From: Flavobacterium sp. J27
GTDB lineage: Bacteria; Bacteroidota; Bacteroidia; Flavobacteriales; Flavobacteriaceae
Direction: 5' to 3'
Length of the DNA stretch: 64,000 nt
Assembly: GCF_004303025.1 (NCBI RefSeq)
Contig: NZ_PJQW01000011.1
Location: 70,513 to 134,512, forward strand
Of this stretch, positions 9,896 to 19,431 are shown piece by piece (positions within the stretch are counted from its first letter, which is position 1; every line of letters begins with the position of its first letter). The position numbers and the translations under genes are program-made. Under the pieces are notes generated by a model. The model made no database searches and had not been told where the DNA came from. It worked only from the letters and a program-made list of their open reading frames with translations.

Positions 9896-11326
9896 ATGAA
9901 TTTAAAACATATTCACCTTTTAAAAAAAGAGTACATTATTCTATTTTTTATACTTTTTATTTTTTCATGTGAAAAAGAAGAAGATAGGACAGTAACATTA
10001 TATGCTAAAGGAAACACAGAAGCACAAGTGTCAAGTACAAATATAGATTTTGGTGAAACGATTAATTTTACCAGTACTTCTTTTAAAGCATTAACCATTA
10101 ATTGGACTTTTGAGGGCGGTTCACCCACTACTTCTATAAATCCGAATATTGCTGTAACTTACAATACTCCAGGAACATTTGAAGCTAAACTTGTAGTAAA
10201 ATATATAGATAATACCATTGAAACCAAACAGTTTACTATAGTTGTAAATGGAATTGATCCACCATTACCTTTTAGCGGAATTCCAGTAGATGTAGAAGGT
10301 ACTTTTGAAGCTGAAAATTATGATTTGGGCGGTGAAGGAATAGGTTATCATGATACTGAAATGGAAAACCTTGCTGTAACTAATGGAAGCCCTACTTACA
10401 GAAGTGATGATGGAATGGATATTGAAGTAGGTAGTACTGTAACGAACATTAGCTATACCAATGATGGTGAATGGGCAAACTACACTGTTAATGTAACTAA
10501 TTCAGGAACCTATGATTTTGAATTCATTGTTGCTTCTGGGGATCCTTCAGGAGGGAAATCGATTAAACTTCAACTGTTAAATCCAGATACTGGTGTTCCT
10601 ACAGATTTAGGTCAAACGGGCGATTTTCCAAATACAGGAGGTTCATCTGTTTATGTGAGTAAAATGGTTACTGGTATTTCTTTAAATGAAGGAATCAATA
10701 CTTTAAGATTATATTTTACTGGGGCTAATACTAATCTAGATAAAGTAAATGTAATTGCAAGTCTTCCTCCAGCTCCAATTGACGGTTTAGGTATTTATAC
10801 TGAACGTGATATTACTAACAGTAATCCTGGAATTGTACCACCAGTTAATAATGGTAATATGTCGATTACTACAGTAACTAATAATCCAAATCATGGTAAT
10901 AGTTCATTGTTTTATCATTATGATCCTACAGGAAATGGAAACCCTCAAAGTGGCTTTGGACTATCACATATGGATTTAACAGTAGCTCCATATAATGCAA
11001 GTGCTTATAATTATTTACATATTGCTGTTAGATCAAATACTGCAAAAAATGTTAGAATTCGTTTTAATACGAGTTCTGGAAATTATTGGATAACACTTAA
11101 GCCTTCAGCTCCTACTTATGGAATGCTTTGGGATGGAGCTTGGCATGAATTAGTTATTCCTTTATCAGATATGTTAGCAAACGGAAATGGTGCTGGACTT
11201 TCTACTGTTGCAGGAGCAATCTCTACTTTAAGGCAATTTACTATAAGAACAGATGATAGCGATTATACAACCAATCCTAACTCATTTGACTATTATATAG
11301 ATGACATTTATTTAACAACAAACTAA
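9896..11326 (+). CDS. PKD/CBM6 surface glycan-binding lipoprotein
   Basis: A 476-residue lipoprotein. ATG 9896 is preferred over an upstream in-frame TTG because it directly precedes the signal peptide, which ends at the lipobox cysteine (FIFSCEKEED, Cys25). After it comes a PKD-type domain (NWTFEGGSPTTSINPNIAVT, about 40-120), a CBM6-like domain beginning VEGTFEAENYDLGGEG (about 130-290) and a third beta-sandwich ending FDYYIDDIYLT that resembles a carbohydrate-binding module. No catalytic residues were recognised. Proteins of this make-up usually sit on the cell surface and bind the PUL's polysaccharide. It heads the plus-strand operon and is closed by a strong terminator, so it may be expressed above the enzymes behind it. 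Confidence 0.8.
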   Translation: MNLKHIHLLKKEYIILFFILFIFSCEKEEDRTVTLYAKGNTEAQVSSTNIDFGETINFTSTSFKALTINWTFEGGSPTTSINPNIAVTYNTPGTFEAKLVVKYIDNTIETKQFTIVVNGIDPPLPFSGIPVDVEGTFEAENYDLGGEGIGYHDTEMENLAVTNGSPTYRSDDGMDIEVGSTVTNISYTNDGEWANYTVNVTNSGTYDFEFIVASGDPSGGKSIKLQLLNPDTGVPTDLGQTGDFPNTGGSSVYVSKMVTGISLNEGINTLRLYFTGANTNLDKVNVIASLPPAPIDGLGIYTERDITNSNPGIVPPVNNGNMSITTVTNNPNHGNSSLFYHYDPTGNGNPQSGFGLSHMDLTVAPYNASAYNYLHIAVRSNTAKNVRIRFNTSSGNYWITLKPSAPTYGMLWDGAWHELVIPLSDMLANGNGAGLSTVAGAISTLRQFTIRTDDSDYTTNPNSFDYYIDDIYLTTN

Positions 11327-11342
11327 ATCTCTTTATAATCAG

Positions 11343-11373
11343 AAACCGTGAACAATAGCTTCACGGTTTTTTT
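11343..11373 (+). terminator. Intrinsic terminator after the CBM6 lipoprotein gene
   Basis: A perfect 10-bp stem (AAACCGTGAA / TTCACGGTTT) with loop CAATAGC is followed by seven T. It lies 17 bases after the stop codon. It covers an in-frame GTG at 11348, which is therefore not the start of the next gene. Confidence 0.92.
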
Positions 11374-11404
11374 AAATAAAAATTACCCCAAAGCATTTAT
11401 TAAA

Positions 11405-13687
11405 ATGAAAAACAAAAACACATTCATTGCATTGCTATTTCTTGTTCAATTTTCAACTTTAAAAGCACAAAAAAAACTTCATTTAGATAGTAAACGACCT
11501 ATTGAAGAGCGTATTGACTTATTAATGAAAGAAATGACATTAGAAGAAAAAATTGGTCAAATGAATCAATACAATGGTTTTTGGGATGTTACTGGTCCTG
11601 CACCAAAAGGAGGTTCTTCAAAATTAAAATACGAACATCTTCGTAAAGGTTGGGTTGGATCATTATTAAATGTACGCGGTGTAAAACAAGTCAAAGCGGT
11701 TCAAAAAATAGCCGTAGAAGAAACTAGACTTGGTATTCCTTTAATTATAGGTTTTGATGTTATTCATGGTTATAAAACCATCAGTCCTATTCCATTAGCT
11801 GAAGCAGCTAGTTGGGATTTAGAAGCGATTCAAAAATCTGCCGCAATTGCCGCTGATGAAGCCTCAGCATCTGGAATTAATTGGACTTTTGCCCCTAATG
11901 TTGATATTACAAGAGATGCTCGTTGGGGAAGAGTCATGGAAGGAGCAGGTGAAGACCCTTTTTTAGGAAGTAAAATTGCTATCGCCAGAATAAGGGGGTT
12001 TCAAGGAAACAATTTATCTGCAAATAATACTATTGTCGCTTGTGCAAAGCATTTTGCTGCGTATGGTTTTGTTGAATCTGGAAGAGAGTACAATACAGCA
12101 GATATTAGTAATGCTACACTTTACAATACAGTTTTACCGCCATTTAAAGCAGCGAAAGAAGTAGGTGTAAAAACATTCATGAACGCTTTTAATTTACTAA
12201 ATGGAATTCCTGCAACTGGAAATTCATTTTTACAAAGAGATATCCTTAAAAACAATTGGAAATTTAACGGATTTGTAGTTTCAGATTGGGCTTCTATTCG
12301 AGAAATGATTGCTCATGGCTTTGCAAAAGATGCTAACGAAGCAGCAGAAAAAGCTGTTTTAGCAGGTTCAGATATGGATATGGAGTCTTACATATATGTA
12401 AATGAACTAGTAAAATTAGTAAACGAAAATAAAGTTGATATGGCATTAATTGATGATGCTGTAAAAAGAATTCTTCGCGTAAAATTTGAATTGGGATTAT
12501 TTGATAATCCTTATCAATATTGTGATGAAAACCGTGAAAAAAAAGTAATTAATAGTAAAGCTAATCATGATGGTGTTCTAGAAATGGCTAAAAAATCGAT
12601 TGTTTTACTAAAGAATGAAAACAACTTACTTCCTCTAAAAAAATCGGGGCAAAAAATTGCATTAATTGGTCCTTTAGCAAATGATAAAAACAGCCCGTTA
12701 GGAAGTTGGAGAATTGCATCTGATGATAATACTGCTATTTCTGTTTTAGAAGGTATGGAACAATATAAAGGAAACCAATTAGTTTTCGAAAAAGGAACTG
12801 ATCTCACAATTGGTGCAACAACTTTTACCAAAGAATTAACTTTCAATACAACTGATAGTAGTGGTTTTGAATCTGCAAAAAAAATAGCTTCAAATGCCGA
12901 TGTGGTTATAATGGTTTTAGGCGAACATGGGTTTCAAAGTGGTGAAGGAAGAAGTCGAACTAGTCTTGATTTACCAGGAAATCAACAAGAGTTATTAGAA
13001 GAAATTTATAAAGTCAATAAAAATATAGTTTTGGTTTTGAACAACGGACGACCATTGGCTCTTCCATGGGCAAGTGAAAATATTCCAGCTATTGTGGAAG
13101 CTTGGCAATTGGGATCACAATCAGGGAATGCTATTGCTCAAGTCTTATATGGCGATTATAATCCGAGTGGTAAATTACCAATTTCATTCCCAAGAAACGT
13201 AGGTCAAGTGCCTATTTATTACAATAATTATAACACAGGAAGACCTGTAGATTCTGATAATAATGTTTTTTGGTCACACTATTCAGATGTTAAAAAAACA
13301 CCATTGTATGTTTTTGGTTATGGGCTAAGTTATACTCATTTTGAATACAGCAATCTTCAAATAAATAAGACTTCTTTTTTTAAAAATGAACCCATAAAAG
13401 TAAGTGTTTCAATTACCAATACTGGAAAATATACAGGTAAAGAAGTAGTACAACTATATATTAGAGATGTTAGTGGTAGTTTGACTAGACCCGTAAAAGA
13501 ATTAAAAGGATTTGAATTGATTGAATTAAAAAAAGGAGAAACAAAGATTATTCATTTTACTTTAACCGATAAAGAATTAGGCTTTTATGATAATAATGGT
13601 GACTACTTGTTAGAATCTGGAACGTTTAAAGTATTTGTTGGTACTAATTCTAATGACGTTTTAGAAAAAGAATTTGAATTGCAATAA
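11405..13687 (+). CDS. Glycoside hydrolase family 3 beta-glycosidase (first copy)
   Basis: A 760-residue exo-acting beta-glycosidase. ATG 11405 begins the signal peptide MKNKNTFIALLFLVQFSTLK, cleaved after KAQ; the longer reading begins inside a terminator. The GH3 N-terminal barrel holds DVIHGY, the substrate-binding KHFAAYG and the nucleophile aspartate in GFVVSDWASI. The C-terminal sandwich holds GEHGFQSGEGRSRT with the likely acid/base glutamate, and a fibronectin-III-like domain closes the protein (VVQLYIRDVSGSLTRPVKEL). Most relatives are beta-glucosidases or xylosidases acting in the periplasm on imported oligosaccharides. It probably acts with the hydrolase and second GH3 downstream. 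The exact sugar is not deducible. Confidence 0.94.
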   Translation: MKNKNTFIALLFLVQFSTLKAQKKLHLDSKRPIEERIDLLMKEMTLEEKIGQMNQYNGFWDVTGPAPKGGSSKLKYEHLRKGWVGSLLNVRGVKQVKAVQKIAVEETRLGIPLIIGFDVIHGYKTISPIPLAEAASWDLEAIQKSAAIAADEASASGINWTFAPNVDITRDARWGRVMEGAGEDPFLGSKIAIARIRGFQGNNLSANNTIVACAKHFAAYGFVESGREYNTADISNATLYNTVLPPFKAAKEVGVKTFMNAFNLLNGIPATGNSFLQRDILKNNWKFNGFVVSDWASIREMIAHGFAKDANEAAEKAVLAGSDMDMESYIYVNELVKLVNENKVDMALIDDAVKRILRVKFELGLFDNPYQYCDENREKKVINSKANHDGVLEMAKKSIVLLKNENNLLPLKKSGQKIALIGPLANDKNSPLGSWRIASDDNTAISVLEGMEQYKGNQLVFEKGTDLTIGATTFTKELTFNTTDSSGFESAKKIASNADVVIMVLGEHGFQSGEGRSRTSLDLPGNQQELLEEIYKVNKNIVLVLNNGRPLALPWASENIPAIVEAWQLGSQSGNAIAQVLYGDYNPSGKLPISFPRNVGQVPIYYNNYNTGRPVDSDNNVFWSHYSDVKKTPLYVFGYGLSYTHFEYSNLQINKTSFFKNEPIKVSVSITNTGKYTGKEVVQLYIRDVSGSLTRPVKELKGFELIELKKGETKIIHFTLTDKELGFYDNNGDYLLESGTFKVFVGTNSNDVLEKEFELQ

Positions 13688-13723
13688 AAGAATTACTGTT
13701 TTTTTTGTTTGGGTTAGTTTTTA

Positions 13724-13756
13724 AAAAAAGCTGTCTAATTTTTAGATGGCTTTTTT
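13724..13756 (+). terminator. Intrinsic terminator after the first GH3 gene
   Basis: An A-rich stem ending GCTGTCTAA pairs with TTAGATGGC and a run of six T through about 15 base pairs, two of them G-U, with a three-base loop. It lies 37 bases beyond the stop codon. Confidence 0.8.
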
Positions 13757-13887
13757 AGTCTAATTTAACTAATAGTTCAAAAAGAAAGACAAATTTGCCC
13801 TTTAATAAGCATATTTAAAACCTTTCTATTAAGGTAAAATCTCAACCTTTGAAATTGAAATTGTATTCAAAATAAATAACGAAAATC

Positions 13888-15360
13888 ATGAAAAAGAAAT
13901 TCATTTTTTCAATTAAAAAGGGCATTACTACTATTTTTTTATTCGGATTTTTTAGTAGTACTCTTTTAAACGCTCAAAATAATATTGATGAAAATTATTC
14001 TCCCGCTTTAAATGATACCGATTATCATCAAGTAATGGCTAGAAAAAATGCAGAAGATACCATTTGGAAAACATATATAGCAAAAACTATTGATAAACTT
14101 CCCGATTTCAATTATTCGAAAGATCCAAAAACGAACAAATATGGTTCATGGAAAACCTTTAAATCAAAACCAACAGGTTTTTTTAGAACTGAAAAAATAG
14201 ATAATCGTTGGTGGATTATTGATCCAGAAGGAAATCCGTTTATTCATAAAGGTGTTGCTGTATTAAGTCCTGGTACATCTGAAAATCAACAAAAAGTATT
14301 TGCTTCAAAATACCAAAACAGAAAGAATTGGATTACAAAAGAAACTACTTTTTTTAAAGAAAATGGTTTTAACGGTGCTGGTGCTTGGTCAGATGTTGAA
14401 TCAATTCGAGATATTAACAAACCTTTAGTTTATACTGTTATTGTAAGTCCAATGGGCGCTTACAAAGCACAACATTTAAAAAAATTCAATGGAGAATACG
14501 AAGAAGCAGGATGGCAAGGGTATCGATTTGATTTGGTTATGGTATTTGATTCAGAATTTGATGTATACTTAGAAAAAGAAATTTCAAAAATAGAAAAATA
14601 TAAAAATGACAACTATCTTTTAGGTTATTTTACCGATAACGAATTGCCTTGGGTTGATGATGCTTTAGATAGACATTTAACCAAATTAGGAAAAGATGAA
14701 GCTGGGTATTTAGCTGCTAAACATTGGCTTAACCAAAGAAAAGGAAAAGAAGCTACAATAGCTGATGTAACAGATGAAGACAGACTAGAATTTACCGGTT
14801 TTTATTTTGAAACTTACATGAAAAAAGTTACTGAAGTAATTAAAAAATACGATAAAAATCATATGTATTTAGGTTGCCGATTCAATCAAGAATTAGACGA
14901 ATTAGATAATCCTAAAATTTTTGAAGTAGCTGGAAAATACATGGACATTGTTTCTGTAAATCATTATAGAAAATGGGAACCTGTTCCATCTATTTTGGAA
15001 AATTGGATGAATTGGTCTACTAAACCATTTATAATTACTGAATGGTACACTAAAGGAGAAGATTCTGGATTGCCTAATAAAACGGGAGCTGGTTGGAATG
15101 TTCCAACTCAAAAAGACCGTGGTTATTTCTACCAAAACTTTGTTATTGAACTTTTAAAAAGCAAAGGTTGTGTAGGTTGGCATTGGTTCAAATATCAAGA
15201 CAACGACCCAAGTAATTTAAAAACGGATTATTCAAATAGAGATTCTAACAAAGGAATTATTGATAGCGAGTTTAATTATTATAGGCCTTTGATGGAAAAT
15301 ATGAAAATGATGAATAGTCATGTGTATGAGCTTATTCAATATTTAGATTCTAAAAACTAA
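13888..15360 (+). CDS. Secreted clan GH-A glycoside hydrolase, agarase-like
   Basis: A 490-residue enzyme with a signal peptide ending STLLNAQ. The block GFFRTEKIDNRWWIIDPEGN (about 98-117) is typical of the beta-agarase-like superfamily. Likely catalytic residues are Glu252 (GYFTDNELPWVDD, acid/base) and Glu385 (FIITEWYTKG, nucleophile), in the strand-4 and strand-7 positions of a clan GH-A TIM barrel. Annotation engines often call such proteins beta-agarase, but the superfamily includes enzymes on other beta-glycans, and the neighbouring uronate genes argue against plain agar. It is 13 bases upstream of the transporter gene, in one operon with it. Confidence 0.78.
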   Translation: MKKKFIFSIKKGITTIFLFGFFSSTLLNAQNNIDENYSPALNDTDYHQVMARKNAEDTIWKTYIAKTIDKLPDFNYSKDPKTNKYGSWKTFKSKPTGFFRTEKIDNRWWIIDPEGNPFIHKGVAVLSPGTSENQQKVFASKYQNRKNWITKETTFFKENGFNGAGAWSDVESIRDINKPLVYTVIVSPMGAYKAQHLKKFNGEYEEAGWQGYRFDLVMVFDSEFDVYLEKEISKIEKYKNDNYLLGYFTDNELPWVDDALDRHLTKLGKDEAGYLAAKHWLNQRKGKEATIADVTDEDRLEFTGFYFETYMKKVTEVIKKYDKNHMYLGCRFNQELDELDNPKIFEVAGKYMDIVSVNHYRKWEPVPSILENWMNWSTKPFIITEWYTKGEDSGLPNKTGAGWNVPTQKDRGYFYQNFVIELLKSKGCVGWHWFKYQDNDPSNLKTDYSNRDSNKGIIDSEFNYYRPLMENMKMMNSHVYELIQYLDSKN

Positions 15361-15372
15361 AAACATAAAAAA

Positions 15373-16680
15373 TTGGAAAACCAAACTGTACAAACCAATA
15401 CAAAATACAGATGGACCATTCTTTCCTTAGTATTTTTTGCGACCACAATAAATTATTTAGACCGACAAGTTATTAGCTTGTTAAAAGACGATTATTTAGA
15501 GCCTATTTTTGGATGGACCGAATCAGACTATGCTAATATTGTAGTTACTTTTCAAGTTGCCTATGCTTTTGGACTAATAGGTGCTGGTTTTTTAATTGAT
15601 CGCATTGGAACCAAACTCGGTTATGCTGCCTCATTATTAATTTGGAGTTTAGCAGCCATTGGTCATGCTTTTGCCAAAAATACCTTTGGTTTTAGTTTAG
15701 CCAGAGGTTTTTTAGGTATTAGTGAAGCAGGAAATTTTCCATCAGCTATAAAAACAGTAGCAGAATGGTTTCCCAAAAAAGAACGTGCTTTGGCTACTGG
15801 AATTTTTAATTCAGGAAGTAATATTGGGGCAATTATAGCACCTTTAACAGTTCCGCTTATTGCAGTTACCTTAGGCTGGCAATGGGCTTTCATTATTACT
15901 GGAGCCATTGGTTTAATTTGGTTGTTTTTTTGGTTTACTTTTTATGAAATTCCCAGTAAACACAAAAAACTTTCTCAAGAAGAATACGACTTTATTCACA
16001 GTGATGATGATGCAGAAACGAATGCTAAAGAGCATGAAAAAGTAAAATGGTTTAGTCTACTACAATACAAACAAACATGGGCTTTTTCAATACTAAAATT
16101 CTTTTCTGATCCAGTTTGGTGGTTCTTATTATTTTGGTTGCCTTCTTTCTTAAATAAAGAATATGGTATGACTAAATTAGATTTGGTATTACCAATTGCT
16201 GTTGTTTACACGATGGCTATGTTCGGAAGTATTTTTGGAGGTTGGCTTTCAGGCTATTTCATTAAAACGGGAATGCCCATTTATAAAGCTCGTAAAAAAT
16301 CTTTATTACTTTTTGCCTTACTCGCATTACCTATGTTAGGCGCACAAGAATTAGGTAAAATTAACTATTGGTTTGCTATTTTCATAATAGGTTTGGTGAC
16401 GGCAGCGCATCAAGCTTGGTCTGCTAATATTTTTACAACAGTATCTGATATGTTTCCTAAAAAAGCCATTGGTTCCGTTGTTGGAATTGGTGGAATGATG
16501 GGGTCAATAGGTGCTGTAATTGTAGCCAAATCAGCTGGAATCATATTAGATCATTACAACACTATCGGGCAAATTGAAACGGGTTATTATTTTTTATTCT
16601 CTTTCTGTGCGTTGTCCTATATAATAGCATGGTTTTTATTCCATTTATTGGTTCCAAAAATGCCCAAAGTTGATATTTAA
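15373..16680 (+). CDS. MFS transporter, ExuT-type hexuronate:H+ symporter subgroup
   Basis: A 435-residue protein with twelve predicted membrane segments in the inner membrane. It starts at TTG, as no ATG lies nearby. The opening RWTILSLVFFATTINYLDRQ and the loop DRIGTKLGYAASLLIWSLAA, followed by SEAGNFPSAIKTVAEWFPKK, are characteristic of the anion:cation symporter family that includes ExuT and other sugar-acid carriers. It sits between the agarase-like hydrolase and the second GH3, and a hexuronate importer fits the catabolic genes on the opposite strand. Family is secure; hexuronate as the cargo is inferred. Confidence 0.88.
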   Translation: MENQTVQTNTKYRWTILSLVFFATTINYLDRQVISLLKDDYLEPIFGWTESDYANIVVTFQVAYAFGLIGAGFLIDRIGTKLGYAASLLIWSLAAIGHAFAKNTFGFSLARGFLGISEAGNFPSAIKTVAEWFPKKERALATGIFNSGSNIGAIIAPLTVPLIAVTLGWQWAFIITGAIGLIWLFFWFTFYEIPSKHKKLSQEEYDFIHSDDDAETNAKEHEKVKWFSLLQYKQTWAFSILKFFSDPVWWFLLFWLPSFLNKEYGMTKLDLVLPIAVVYTMAMFGSIFGGWLSGYFIKTGMPIYKARKKSLLLFALLALPMLGAQELGKINYWFAIFIIGLVTAAHQAWSANIFTTVSDMFPKKAIGSVVGIGGMMGSIGAVIVAKSAGIILDHYNTIGQIETGYYFLFSFCALSYIIAWFLFHLLVPKMPKVDI

Positions 16681-16711
16681 ATTTTTAATTCTCTTTTTAT
16701 AATTACAAAAA

Positions 16712-18913
16712 ATGAAAAAAATATTTTTTTCCACCACATTAGTTTTTTTACATCTTTTGACTTTACAATCTCAAAATAAAAAACCGCTATATAAAGATAA
16801 AAACAAACCCATTGAAGAACGCATAGATAATCTGATTAGTTTGATGACATTAGATGAAAAAATTATGCAGCTGAATCAATGGACGTATGGAAAAAATGCC
16901 AATCCAAATAATATTGGCGAAAAAATGAAAGCTGTACGACCAGAAATAGGATCGTTATTATACAGAAGTACAAACCCTGAATTTAGAAATCAAATTCAGA
17001 AAAAAGCAATGACCGAGTCTCGATTAGGAATTCCTATCATCTTTGGTTTTGATGCAATTCATGGTTACAGAACCGTCTTTCCTATCCCATTAGCTCAAGC
17101 TTGTTCTTGGAATACCGATTTAGTTAAACAATCGTGTACTATTACGGCAAAAGAAAGTTGGTTGTCTGGATTAGATTGGACATTTTCTCCCATGCTAGAC
17201 GTTGCTAGAGATGCGCGTTGGGGGCGTGTTTCTGAAGGTTATGGCGAAGATACTTTTGCCAATGCTTCTTTTGCAGTTGCTGCGGTACAAGGTTACCAAG
17301 GCAATAATTTGGCAGATAAGTATACGATTGCTGCTTGCTTAAAGCATTATATTGGTTACAGTTTGTCTGAAGGAGGTAGAGATTATCATTATAGTGATAT
17401 TTCAAATCAAACTTTATGGGAAACTTTTATGCCTCCATTTGAAGCTGGAATACACGCTGGAGCAGCCACAGTTATGAGCGGTTTTAACGATATTTCTGGT
17501 GTGCCTGCTTCTGCGAATCATTATACTTTAACCGAAGTCTTAAAAAACAAATGGAAACACGATGGTTTTGTTATTTCAGATTGGGGTTCTGTGCGCAATT
17601 TAGTAGAACAAAGTGTAGCCAAAGATTTAAAAGAAGCTAGTATGAAAGCTTTTCTTGCTGGTGTTGAAATGGATATGGTGGATAACGCCTATATGGATTA
17701 TTTACCGCAATTAGTAGCTGAAGGTAAAGTACCAATAGCAACCATTGACGAAGCAGTTCGACGTATTTTACGTGTTAAAATGAAGTTGGGATTGTTTGAG
17801 AATCCTTATGTAGATGTTGTGACTGAAAAAAAGCGTTATTTATTACCCAATTATTTAAAAGTAGCGGAAGAATTAGCCGCAGAGTCGATGGTGTTGTTAA
17901 AAAATGAATCAGCAACTTTGCCTATAACATCAAAATATAAAGATTTAGCAATCATTGGGCCAATGGTTAAAGATTCGGTTCATATTATGGGGTTTTGGGA
18001 AGGAATGGGACAACCAGAAGACGTAGAAACTATTTATGAAGGTTTAGAAAAAGAATTTAAAAATAAAGTAAAGTTGCATTATGCTTTAGGTTGTGACTTT
18101 GATGGAAATGATAAAAGTGGCTTCGAAGCTGCACTTGAAGCTGTAAAAAAGTCAGATGCAGTTTTAGTTTTCTTAGGGGAAAAAAGAAATTGGAGCGGAG
18201 AAAATGGTTCGCGTTCAACCATAGCGTTGCCAAAAATTCAAGAGGAATTAGTATCTGAACTTCGAAAAGCAGGAAAACCCATCATTCTAATGTTATCTAG
18301 TGGGCGTCCATTAGAATTAATTCGATTAAACGAAATGGCAGATGCGATTGTTGAAATTTGGCAACCCGGAACAAAGGCAGGTTCATCTGTTGCAGGAATT
18401 TTGTCAGGAAGGCATAATCCGTCTGGAAAACTTTCGATAACTTTTCCGCAAGCCACAGGTCAAATTCCTATTTATTATAATATGAGAGAATCGGCTAGAC
18501 CAAAATTAGGACACTATCAAGATATTCCTCGAGATCCTTTATATTGGTTTGGTCATGGGTTAAGTTATACTACTTATGATTATAGTCCGATACAATTATC
18601 TGCAGATAAAATAACAAAAAACGAAAAATTAATTGCCGAAATTGAAGTTACAAATTCTGGTGAAGTACAGGGAAAGGAAACGGTTTTATGGTTTATTCAA
18701 GATCCCTTTGCAACTATTTCAAGACCTATGAAAGAACTAAAATATTTTGAAAAGAAAGAAATTAAAAAAGGAAAAAAAGTAATTTATCGTTTTGATATTG
18801 ACCCAATTAGAGATTTAAGTTATGTAGATAGTTTTGGGAACAGGCATTTAGAGACGGGAGATTTTTATATTATTGTAAATAATCAGAAAATAAAATTTGA
18901 ATTGGTAAATTAA
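16712..18913 (+). CDS. Glycoside hydrolase family 3 beta-glycosidase (second copy)
   Basis: A 733-residue paralogue of the GH3 enzyme encoded at 11405, with its own signal peptide (MKKIFFSTTLVFLHLLTLQS). It keeps the barrel motifs DAIHGYRTVFP, LKHYIGYSLSEGGRDY and the nucleophile aspartate in GFVISDWGSVRNL, the sandwich motif GEKRNWSGENGSRS and the C-terminal fibronectin-III-like domain. Sequence divergence between the two copies is large, so they probably differ in linkage or sugar specificity. It is last in the plus-strand carbohydrate operon, 31 bases after the transporter gene. Confidence 0.94.
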   Translation: MKKIFFSTTLVFLHLLTLQSQNKKPLYKDKNKPIEERIDNLISLMTLDEKIMQLNQWTYGKNANPNNIGEKMKAVRPEIGSLLYRSTNPEFRNQIQKKAMTESRLGIPIIFGFDAIHGYRTVFPIPLAQACSWNTDLVKQSCTITAKESWLSGLDWTFSPMLDVARDARWGRVSEGYGEDTFANASFAVAAVQGYQGNNLADKYTIAACLKHYIGYSLSEGGRDYHYSDISNQTLWETFMPPFEAGIHAGAATVMSGFNDISGVPASANHYTLTEVLKNKWKHDGFVISDWGSVRNLVEQSVAKDLKEASMKAFLAGVEMDMVDNAYMDYLPQLVAEGKVPIATIDEAVRRILRVKMKLGLFENPYVDVVTEKKRYLLPNYLKVAEELAAESMVLLKNESATLPITSKYKDLAIIGPMVKDSVHIMGFWEGMGQPEDVETIYEGLEKEFKNKVKLHYALGCDFDGNDKSGFEAALEAVKKSDAVLVFLGEKRNWSGENGSRSTIALPKIQEELVSELRKAGKPIILMLSSGRPLELIRLNEMADAIVEIWQPGTKAGSSVAGILSGRHNPSGKLSITFPQATGQIPIYYNMRESARPKLGHYQDIPRDPLYWFGHGLSYTTYDYSPIQLSADKITKNEKLIAEIEVTNSGEVQGKETVLWFIQDPFATISRPMKELKYFEKKEIKKGKKVIYRFDIDPIRDLSYVDSFGNRHLETGDFYIIVNNQKIKFELVN

Positions 18914-18918
18914 GTTTC

Positions 18919-18958
18919 AATTAACAAGAATAAACGATTTTGTTTGTCCTTGTTAATT
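18919..18958. terminator. Inverted repeat between convergent genes, possible bidirectional terminator
   Basis: Perfect 10-bp arms AATTAACAAG and CTTGTTAATT are separated by 20 bases. It lies directly after the second GH3 gene and before the 3' end of the opposing DUF1398 gene, where a terminator is expected. It lacks a long U-run. Confidence 0.55.
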
Positions 18959-19027
18959 TGATAAAAATTAGAAAATTTAACAATAGGAAGTAATTATTTA
19001 ATCTCTTTATTAGGTAGTTTGCTATTT

Positions 19028-19420
19028 TTATGGGGTTGGTACCATTTCTGTTACCATTTCATTTCCTGCAATATCATAGTAAGTGCAAGTCATTTTCTCT
19101 AAATCCACATTCCATTTTTCAATTCCAGTTTCTGCACAATGGTTGCAAAATGTAAAATAATCAGTTTCTCCTTTTTGATGAATTTTTAAATATTCTTCAA
19201 ATTTGTTTTTGTCAGATAAGTCTGCTATTTTTAAGTTATCATATTTTGGTTTAGATTTAGTTTGAAATCCATTCTTTCCAAAATATTCGGTATGGCTATC
19301 AGAAACCCAAGTTTTAAAAGCTAACACTCCTATTGCCTTAATTTCTTGAATATACTTTGGAAAATCAAGCCCAGATTTCACTTTTTCGTGAGCTGATTCG
19401 ATTTGTTCTACTGTAAACAT
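19028..19420 (-). CDS. DUF1398 family protein
   Basis: A 130-residue protein starting at the ATG at 19420 (MFTVEQIESAHEKVKSGLDF); a longer in-frame reading overlaps the upstream gene and lacks the family N-terminus. The motifs FPKYIQEIKAIGV and WVSDSHTEYFGKNGF, and the C-terminal TYYDIAGNEMVTE, match DUF1398, a family of small cytosolic proteins of unknown function sometimes labelled phage envelope protein. It follows the 183-residue gene on the same strand by 11 bases, so the two are probably cotranscribed. It is found as a lone accessory gene in many Bacteroidota, and nothing here fixes its function. Confidence 0.8.
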   Translation of the reverse strand: MFTVEQIESAHEKVKSGLDFPKYIQEIKAIGVLAFKTWVSDSHTEYFGKNGFQTKSKPKYDNLKIADLSDKNKFEEYLKIHQKGETDYFTFCNHCAETGIEKWNVDLEKMTCTYYDIAGNEMVTEMVPTP

Positions 19421-19431
19421 TATTTGATTTT

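Noticed and set aside
11348-11404. GTG start extending the first GH3 gene upstream
   Set aside because: The codon lies inside a strong terminator, and ATG 11405 gives a clean signal peptide.
1-18913. Alginate utilisation locus
   Set aside because: KdgK and KdgA would fit, but UxuA and the SDR suggest mannonate, and no alginate lyase is present. The alginate-export-type porin at 48635 is far away and its family is not specific to alginate.
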